Origin: Oasisia sp. SBJ-2009
Taxonomy: Eukaryota; Annelida; Polychaeta; Sabellida; Siboglinidae
Assembly: GCA_964017155.1 (NCBI GenBank)
Contig: OZ024862.1
Span: 37,811,175-37,875,174 of the forward strand
Direction of reading: 5' to 3'
DNA length: 64,000 nucleotides
Made by a program: the position numbers and the translations under genes. Positions 12,601 through 23,200 of the stretch are shown here, in pieces (the first letter of the stretch is position 1; each line of letters begins with the position of its first letter). The notes below the pieces were generated by a model that made no database searches, was not told the DNA's origin, and was given only the letters and a program-made list of their open reading frames with translations.

Positions 12601-15600
12601 AGACATTTCTTTGCAAATTCATGTTTAATTTTATAAGTGTATATTTTATTTTTGTATCTTGTGTCATGACCATGTACCTCACATTTAAACACAAACCTCC
12701 AATTTTGTAAATAGCGAGGTAGGTCATTGTGTAGATATTTATAGTAGAATTTTAATTGTTGTAATTTAAGAATGTCATCTACTTTTAATAAGCTAAGTTG
12801 TTTGTACAGTGGTTCAGTGTGGGAAATGTAGTTACTCAAAGTAATAATTCTCAGGGCTTTTTTTTGTAATTTTATTATTCTATTTGATTCAAAGCCCCAT
12901 GCCATGATGCAGTAATTAATGTGTGGCACTATTAATGAATTATATAATATTTTTTTAATATCTAGAGGTAAGATATGTTTCAGTTTGTTTAAGATTCCAA
13001 TTTTCTTAGAACATGCATTTGATATTTTTTCAGCGTGCTTTTTCCAGTTTAAATTTGTATCTATAATTAAACCCAAGAAATTAAATTCCTTAACTTGATC
13101 AATGTTTACATTGTCTATCTTCAGGTTTAATATCTGTATATTTTTCTTTTTCTTTTGAAATATCATAAATTTTGATTTTACTACATTTAGTGATAATTTA
13201 TTGATTTTGAGCCAATCATTTATCTTAACAAGTTCTTCGTTTATTAAAGATTCAAAATTTTGGTCATGTGTTTTATCACTGAACACATTTAGTGTACTTG
13301 ACAAAGTTGTGTCGTCTGCATAAATGAGAAAGTTAAACATTTTACTTGCTTGTGCAAAATCATTTATGTATATGATGAATAATAGTGGTCCTAAAATTGA
13401 ACCTTGAGGTACACCTGTTGTTATTTGTAACATATTTGATTTGATATTGTCAATTTCCGTGTATTGTTTACGATTTTCTAGGTAGCTGCTGAATAAGTTG
13501 AGATTAGTTCCATGTACACCGTAATATTTTAATTTATCAATTAATATTATATGATCAATGGTATCAAAAGCCTTGGAGAGATCTAAATATATATTAATTG
13601 GTATTTCATCTTTATCCAGTTGTGTTATTATTCTATCTATTAATTCTAATGCCGCATATTCTGTTGAATGTTTCGGTCTGAAACCGTATTGATGATCAAA
13701 CAAAAGCCTAGAGTCTCTTAAATAAGATGATAATTGTTCAAATATATTTTTTTCAAGTATTTTTGAAATAGCTGGTAGAAGTGATATAGGCCTATAATTA
13801 CTGAAAACTGTTTTTTCACCTTTTTTATAAACAGGAATTACCTTTGCAATTTTTAGTTTATCGGGGAATATTCCTGTTGTTAATACTTGATTTATTAATA
13901 ATGTTAAAGATTTGGTTAGTGCTGGTTCAAGAATTTTTAGTAATTTAGTGGAGAGACCATCATATCCACAGCTACTTTTGTTAGGTAAATTTATTATTGT
14001 TCGCTTTATAATATCTTCTTCAACGTAGCTAAATGTAAAGTTTCTGTCTACTATTTTATTTAGATAATATGTATGTTCACGAGTGCCTTTATATTTTATA
14101 TTACTTGCCAGATTACTACCAATATTAGTGAAAAAATCATTAAATTTGTTTACAATTTCTGATTTATCTCTCACAATAGAATCAGAGTCTTTAAAATATT
14201 TGGGAAAGGATTTGTTAGTTTTATTTTTAGAAATGATTTCATTTATAGTTTTCCATGTGTTTTTTATATCAAATTTAAAATTATTAAAACATTTATCATA
14301 GTAGAGTTGTTTTGCTTTACGAAAACTTGTTTTTAAAATGCTATTGTACGTTTTTAAATTGACCAATAATATGGCATATTTGGAAGATTCAGGATTAGTG
14401 AGTTTTATTTGTTTGTAAAGTTTATCTCTGTATCTTATTGAGGTTAGCAGTCCTTGAGTTATCCACGTAGACTTCTTATGCTTGTATTTGTTAAATTTAA
14501 CTAATTTGCTAGTCATATATTTATCTTTAGCTTGGTTTATTTCATCTATGATAATATTATAATTATAGTTTGGATCAGTATTTGGGTTGGTGTCTAATTT
14601 TGTGTATATATCAGAGGAGTGAAGTTCATTTTTTACCTTTAACATAGCCTCTTTATTTTGTACATTAACTTGTATAAATTTTGTAGTATGATCCTCTTTA
14701 AGAGTGGTATTCACAAACATAAAGTATGGCTGATGATCAGAAAATTTCTTAATTAGTATTCCTGCTGTACTTTGTAAAATACGTTTTGTTAAATTACAGA
14801 AGAAGTTGTCAATAAGAGTACCAGCCCTTGTTGTGAACCTTGTAGGAAGTGTAATTTGGGGGAAGAGACTAAATGAAGTCAACATATCAAAGAAAGTGCT
14901 ACAGTGTTCTTGCTCATTTATTTGTAACATATTTATGTTGTAATCCCCTGCAAGGATAACACTGTTGTTTTGGTGACATCGCAAAGTTGATAAGACAGTT
15001 GAAAATTCATTAATGAATTTGTTATAATTTTCCGTTGAGGGCCTTGGAGGACGGTAAATGTTTCCTATAATGACTGGTTGCGATAATCCTCCTCCAGTTA
15101 TTTGTATTATTTGACCCTCCCAATGCTCATACGTATTCAAATTCATCTTAACTTCATAATCAAAACGTTTATCTATATATATTAACAATCCACCTTTACT
15201 ACTGCAGCTTTTCCCTTGTGAAATGCAGTCATATCCAGTTAACTGGATTAATGACAAGTCATCATTTTCAGATAACCAACTCTCCTGGAGGCATATTATG
15301 CTGAATTTAAAGTTTGACGAGGATACGTCATTTACATATGCCTCAAGTTCACTAAACTTTGCATTTATGGACTGTATATTTGAACTTAAAATACTTAATT
15401 GTTTTCCTTGTTTTTTGGCTAATGAACTAAATGTATCAAAGTCATAATATGATGATCGGCGTATTATTGGCAATTCGTTATTTTCGTCAATAGCATTGCC
15501 AATGCTTAAAATATTATTCAGACAATTATTCGAAATACCACCTGTAAACTGGAGAAACGTTTCGTCAGTTACCATTTGTCTGTAATTTAACTTTTTCTAA

Positions 15601-18600
15601 AGTCAACACATTATCATTGTGCAATAACACTTTGTTTACAGTGTGACAGCAAACCAAAAGAAGAACAAAAAAGCCAACGAGGCTTATAGTAAAAAACATC
15701 ATGAAATATACTCTACCACCAACAATACAACACAAAAAATCACCATTATATGGTAAAGCATATATAAGAATAATATGTAAAACAAAAAAGTGTAGGGAGC
15801 ACATATAGAAAGTATAGCCAACTGGCTGGGCTTTCACTTGGTATAACATAATAATTCTCGCATATAGATGATACCATAACGTTTGGCAACGTGCGAGTAA
15901 TAACAGTAACAATAGATCAAGCATTACGTATATGTCATTAGAAAAAGGAAATACATGTATTTTACCAGTCATCATTTTACGATAACTTAAAGAGCAAAAT
16001 AATAAAAGAACAAAAAGCATGTGTCCATTTATAGTTTCGCATATTGTCCAGATTGTCTGATTTGTACCTGCGATGTTCTTTAGGCAACGAAGGGACTAAG
16101 ATCCTCTTCTGCTGTTATCTCTATGGGCGACCCAGATTGCGACTTCTTTAGGAAGACCTTCCCGTTGTACGTCCACGTGCTGTCGATCGTTGCCTGCTTT
16201 TTCAGGTCCCTCGCCTTTTTGAAGAGGGCAGCATTCTTTTTCGTGAGCTGCTCGTTTACGTAAATGCGAGTGCCCTTCAACTTCTTTCGCCCCATCATAA
16301 CGTCTCGCTTTACCGCGTTGTTGATCAGGCTAACGATAACTGGTTTAACCCTTTCTCCCTTTCTGCTTGGTAGTTCGTGGCAAGCAACGATGTCGCTCGT
16401 TTGAAGTTGCACTCCCATGGACTTTTTTACAAACTCTGCAACCTTTTGTCTTAGGCCGGTGAATTCTCCGCCACTCTGGTTGCCGGTGCCATTTTCCTCC
16501 CCATGGTCGTTCCCGCTCGTCGCTCTCGCGTAGCTGCGGGCTTGGAGGTCCAGCCCGCTGATTATCACGTTGTTCTTTTTTGAGTTCATTTCCAATAGGT
16601 CCATGGATCTCACTAATCGATCAATCAATGAATAAATCATAAGATCCTGTCATAGTTAATAATTTGTTTTGTGGGAAAGAAAGCCTATGTAATATTATAT
16701 AATGTGCCATACAAGAATAACATGTAATGATACATACTTATATTAGTTAAATTTGAAAGTGTGTTATATATGTCACAATAATTGGTTTTATTCATAGATC
16801 ACGTCTGTATTCATAGTCGAGAATGTTACTGTTGTTTTTTTACATGCTGTTAGTTTATAATTTAGGTGATTCCCCATATTTTTGCACTGTTTAAAAACTG
16901 TAAATTAATTAAAACGTGTGAGAAGAAACAAGACAACACTAGGATTTCCCCACTAACCAGGAGTTTCTTATAATCGGACCGTACGATCAACTTTGCAGGT
17001 GAGAATTTGCCTCATGAACAGCACGACAACAACGTTGTTGCCACAAATAAAGACAGCGCCGGCATCGGAAATGTGGTACAGCGAGAACAGGTGGCACCAC
17101 CGCATGTTCAGGTAACGTTGCTATGTTCTGTCATTGGGCGACTGTTGGTTCTAATCCCTTAGTAGATGAGGATACCACCAGGTGAGACACACGGCAAGAG
17201 AAGGAACGCCGGAATGGCAGATGTGGCGAACTTTGTTATGTTTAATTCAGATGTGTTGAAGTTTGTTTGATTCGGATGTCTTGAATTTTCTCCTGTTTAA
17301 CCCATGTTGGTCCTACATTGTTTGGCAAAGGGTGTTGAAATTTGTCCTGTCTAACATTTATTCACTTAGTCCTTTTTGTCTTAGTAGTAGACTTACTGTA
17401 GATGTTTTTAGCTTTGCACAGTTTCATGTAAATTAAGTGTTGAGCCTTGTCCTGTTTGACAACAATGTTTTGAACTTGTTCAGTTTATACTCAATATTGT
17501 TGAGCTTTGCTGCGTCGAATGAGCAACACCTTCATCTACAGACTCATTTCTTTCTGACTGTTCTCACGGCTTAGCTTAATGTTTATTTTCTTTTATCGAT
17601 ATTTCATTTAACCTATTTATTATACATATATACATTTATTCAGCTTCAATAATTTGTGTTTTTTCTTTTTATCTTGATTTTTTTAAATAATTGTTTATAT
17701 TTGTTACTAGTATATTTATGTTTTTTTCTTCTGGTGTGTATTTGTATTTTAGTATTTTAATGTATGTAAAGCGCCATGAACAATTTGAAATTGGATGTGG
17801 CGCTATATTAAATAAAATATATTATATTATTATTATAATAATAAATTGGCAAAATAAATACCATTAAAACCTTATTTTACTCTTATGTGTGACTTACTTA
17901 CATTCACTGGCACATATTTCAACCCTCGTCTCCCTTGTCCCAGGCTATAGACCAAGGAGGCATAAACCACCTGAACCCACTGGACCACCCCGCTGATGGA
18001 CTGCATCAGGTGAAGGCCCCGGAGGCTGACCCTCATGCTGACCCTCACGCTGACCCTCAAGCCGACCGTCAAGCCGACCCCCAAGCTGACCCCCAAGCCC
18101 CCGTGGACAGGGTGAGGCGAGACGAGGAGGAGGAGAAGAAGGTTGAAGACGATGACGATGATGATAACAGGGGAGATGATGACAACCCTGACCCAGCACG
18201 TGACCCGCAGGACGACATGAAGGGCGGCGACCTCAAGGACGACCTTCAGAACTCGGAGGACCAGAATCCGGTAAGGACGGATGACAATAGCATAACATAA
18301 CCCACATTAGGTCAGCTACAGGGTCACAGTAGGTCAGCTACAGGGTCATAGTAGGACAGCTACAGGGTCATAGTAGGACAGCTACAGGGTCATAGTAGGT
18401 CAGCTACAGGGTCACAGTAGGTCAGCTACAGGGTCACAGTAGGACAGCTACAGGGTCACAGTAGGTCAGCTACAGGGTCACAGTAGGTCAGCTACAGGGT
18501 CATAGTAGGACAGCTACAGGGTCACAGTAGGTCAGCTACAGGGTCACAGTAGGACAGCTACAGGGTCACAGTAGGTCAGCTACAGGGTCACAGTAGGTTA

Positions 18601-19162
18601 GCTACAGGGTCACAGTAGGTCAGCTACAGGGTCACAGTAGGACAGCTACAGGGTCATAGTAGGTAAGCTACAGGGTCACAGTAGGTCAGCTACAGGGTCA
18701 CAGTAGGTCAGCTACAGGGTCACAGTAGGTCAGCTATAGGGTCACTGTAGGTCAGCTACAAGGTCACAGTAGGTTAGCTACAGGGTCACAGTAGGACAGC
18801 TACAGGGTCACAGTAGGTCAGCTACAGGGTCACAGTAGGTCAGCTACAGGGTCACAGTAGGTCAGCTACAGGGTCACAGTAGGTCAGCTACAGGGTCACA
18901 GTAGGTCAGCTACAGGGTCACAGTAGGTCAGTTACAGGGTCATAGTAGGTCAGCTACAGGGTCACAGTAGGTCAGCTACAGGGTCACAGTAGGACAGCTA
19001 CAGGGTTACAGTAGGTCAGCTACAGGGTCGCAGTAGGTCAGCTACAGGGTCACAGTAGGTCAGCTAGCTTTAGCTTCAATTTTCTCTATACCATCCACAA
19101 GAAGAATTCAGTGAGGCAGACATTTAAAGTTGACAGAGATGTCTTTGTATCCTTTAGTGAAC

Positions 19163-19245
<83 letters not shown>

Positions 19246-19477
19246 CAATTCAATATGATTTATTCAAACAACATTCAACAACAATACAATTTAAGACTAC
19301 AAACATGCTATACAGGTATTGTTGTCTGAAGGGAATACACAAGAAGTTAAAAACTTGTAGTAGTATGTATCCCCGCACACAATATTTGTGGGCACAACCA
19401 TAATATAAGAAATAATTATTATTATGTAAATATTGCACACATCCTAAATACATGACTAGGAAAGAAAACAAAACAAC

Positions 19478-19555
<78 letters not shown>

Positions 19556-19954
19556 TTGTGTGTCATCAGCATATTATAAGTGATGAGTTATGTTATGATT
19601 AGTAATGAATTGACTAAGTCAAGTTTCAGTTAAAAAGAAAGGGACCAGGGAAAGATCCACAAAATGGAGTATGTTTGGGGCACGAGCATGAACCAGATAT
19701 GTTAGTTCTTTGGTATTGGCGTGACAAAATACAAACTAAACCACTGCCTGCCAGAATTCCAAAACGTCTACGTAAGCACCATGACAAAATGCCATAATCA
19801 TTTGTATCAAACGCAGCAGAAAGATTTCACATGGTAAACACAGGCAATTTGTTATTCATAGAAATACTACCCAGTTGAATGAAATTGCTGATATGCAGAT
19901 TGTAGATCAGTACACAGCAGTGAATGTTGCATGTTTCAGGTGAACAATGTAGAC

Positions 19955-19986
<32 letters not shown>

Positions 19987-20213
19987 GCCACCACATCCAC
20001 AGCTGCCAGAGCTGCCACAAGGACCAAATGCACAAGGACAAAACATACATGGTATGTGCTGCTACTTTGGTCCTCTTGCCTGCAAACATGGTTATGTGGC
20101 TAACGTCTGTCGTGTCTGGTAATGTTTTTGCATGGACACAATTGTGCATCTATGCATGCACACATGTCTGTGTAAGTGGTGTGTTTAGGTGTTTAGGTGT
20201 GGTGTGTATGCAC

Positions 20214-20244
<31 letters not shown>

Positions 20245-23200
20245 TGCATGTGATTGTGTATGTATGTGTATGCACATATGTGTGTGTGAGTATGTATGTG
20301 TGTAAGGGTGCCTGCATGTGTTGACTATCTGCTGAAAGTTCATGATTATGGTGAATGTGCATAGAACGGAAAAATGCTCCTCTATAAGAGCCAGTTTACA
20401 TTAGAGCCAGCCCTGGTCAGACTTGTTCATACATGTAATTGAGTTGGTCAGTTTCTAGAGATATCTCCTCAAGTTGTATATTTAATTTGTAGTACGGGTC
20501 ATCCATGATTATTGTTACTAGGAACAAGAAAAATACGCAGTAAGAGAAAGAGGCGTCGAAAGAAACGACGTCCATTAAAATAATTTATTAAAAAACCTGA
20601 GGTAAATTTGATACATTTTTGCAATGTTGCACATGTTTTATATGATCACTGCAAGTTACGTGAACCAATGGGCGTGTTACGTAGCATGGAACAATTGCGG
20701 AAAACATGTGTGACGTTGCAAGCAGTTAATTAGTATCCACCCAACATCCAGTGCAAACACACAGTTGATAAGAACCCTGAAAGAGAACTTAAAAAGGGAG
20801 TACTTTTTTCAACGGGTCATTGATGAAAACCCTGAACGTTTGTCACAAAACGTCCAGGAGGAAACCAACATGAACACACACACACCCACACATACATACA
20901 CATATACGCACACACACACACACACACATGCATACGCACGCACACACACATGTGCACAAACATACATAGTTTTTACGCACACCCAAAATTGCTCAATTAT
21001 ACAATTAATTAAGCTTTTCGATTTGTTCTCTGATTGTCTCACACGATAGTGCATCAGTTTTATGATGCGTCATTAATAATATTTGTCATAACATTTTATT
21101 TCAGAACCACTGATGCTAAATTGGGGAAAGTTGTATACATTGTGGTAGAAGTTTCTGAATTCAATGCCAATGAAAGATTATAAGTTATATTGTGTTGCCG
21201 GAAATGTTTCTGTACTAGTTATGCATTTTGACAACTTTTGTTTGGGTTACTGGGATTCTGGTATAATTAAAAATCTATGTGAACTTTAGGGTGTGATGAT
21301 CAGTTGTAATAACAATAAGATGTATATTATAAAGTGAGCACTCGTCCCATGTAGGGTAACAGTGAGTCCACATGTATGGTGAGCCACAGACATTCTCGTG
21401 AATTCAGTAAGGGGCTTTAGCATTTGCTACACGTGCCGCCAACATTACAGTTGCGCTGGAGCAGCTACTGTGCTTTTGTAAATGCTAGAAATAGATTTTA
21501 CGGAGTAATACACAGTCGAGTAACAGGGATCAACAGGCTGCTGCTAATCACTAGGCTCGAAGTACTTCTGTTTTTTCTATATACTGGCTTCGTACGTCAT
21601 CCAAACTGCCCTAAACAGCTTTGTAATCACGCTTGTGCTAGGCTATGGATGTTGGCGTTGGGTGGATCCCTGCAATGTATTTGTTGCTGTTAACATGTTT
21701 GTGTTGGATCATTCGTTGCAGTGTTGTTGTAATGTTCTTGTTACCATGTTTGTGTTGTTGTTGTTGTTGTTGTCGTTGTTGGTGTTGTTACCATGTTGGT
21801 GTTGTTGCCATGTTGGTGTTGGATGATTCACTACAGTGTTGTTGTTGTAATGTACTTGTTACCATGTAAATGTTTGTTAATTTATATAACATCATATTTA
21901 TACAGTCATATTCTACGGTGCTGCACAATATACAAGTCAATATTATAAACATTCAACATAATACATATACGTTGACATAAAATAGTAAAACAAATTAGCT
22001 AAATAAATATATAAATACATTGTTTAATTAATAAAAAAAATGAATAATACAAATTTTAATGATTTTTTAGTCCAAACATCCGACGTAGTCTAAGTAGTTA
22101 TCTAACAATTGTAAAACTTATAAAATGTGCAACCATAAGTTAGTTGTAGGCTAACCAAAATAGTGAGTCTTTTATTTACTCTTAAAAACGCCAACGTCGT
22201 TGCAGCTACGCACATCTTTGGGTAATTTTGGTGCAGCCACTCTAAATGCCCGATCTCCCAGAGTTTTACTCTTTGTTCTGGGCCCAACAAGTACTAAGTC
22301 ACCCTGTGATCTAAATCCATAATTGATGATTCTAGGAATCAACATTTCAGATATGTACTCTGGTCCATGGTCATGCAAAGAATTAAACGTCAATAGACAT
22401 ATCTTGTATTTAATGCGAAATTCCATTGGCAACCAGTGAAGTGACTTCAGTGTTGAAGTGATATGGTCATACTTGCCGATTCTACACAACACTCTGGCTG
22501 TGGTGTTTTGAACCATTTGCAATTTCTATACAGTGTATAAGGTATTTGGGTAAGCCGATCAGGAGAGCATTACAGTAAGCAATATGGCTAAATGTTGGTG
22601 TTGGAAGAGTCGCTGCATTGTTGTCATTGTCATGTTGGTGCCACAGGATTCTTTGAAATGTTGCAGTTACAGTGTTGGCTTTGGAAGACTAAACCCTTGT
22701 TGTTATATCTTACGGTTGAAGGTAAAATGGTGGTGTAATGCAGTGCATTCTGAATACTTTTACAAAACTGACGTGTGGTTTTCACCTATTGGTTTGATAA
22801 CATTAATGTGTTGTTTTTTGCAGCATTTTTTATTTAAGTGTATCTTGCAAAGTTTGACATTATTTTTCAGAGAATTTTATTAGAGCTACCATTTCAATTA
22901 TTTATCTTTTTTTGGGTGTGTTTCTGAGCTACCTTTCTTGCCGTGTTGACATCTGACTTGTGGTTGTGTGAATCTGCTTCAGATATTGGTCTCTCATCTA
23001 AATACACCTTACCTCCAACTTGTCTGGTTGTTCTAAAGTTAAATATGGTTCTGGCTCTAGTCTATTCTCGTTTTGATCACAGGCTACAAGCACCAAGTTC
23101 TAATTCATCCCCTGAGATACACAAAGTCATAAATTACATTTTCAAACTTCTGACATACTCAACTGGTAAAAAGTATTTTAGGTTGCTTTAGTTTTTTTGT

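Larger units (their letters stand above)
12007..16650 (-). mobile_element. near-complete non-LTR retrotransposon (Jockey/CR1-type LINE)
   Basis: It lies antisense in a GOLIM4-like intron. Read on the minus strand it has an ORF1 piece (16080-16640), a spacer of about 500 bp, an intact ORF2 (12435-15575), a 3' UTR of about 430 bp and a (TTC)n-like 3' tail at 12012-12029. A short microsatellite 3' end with no poly(A) fits CR1/L2-like groups. No target-site duplication was identified with confidence. The 5' end looks truncated within ORF1. Confidence 0.85.

Noticed and set aside
15565..16020. 151-codon minus-strand hydrophobic frame between LINE ORFs
   Set aside because: No motif; probably open by chance in the AT-rich spacer of the LINE.
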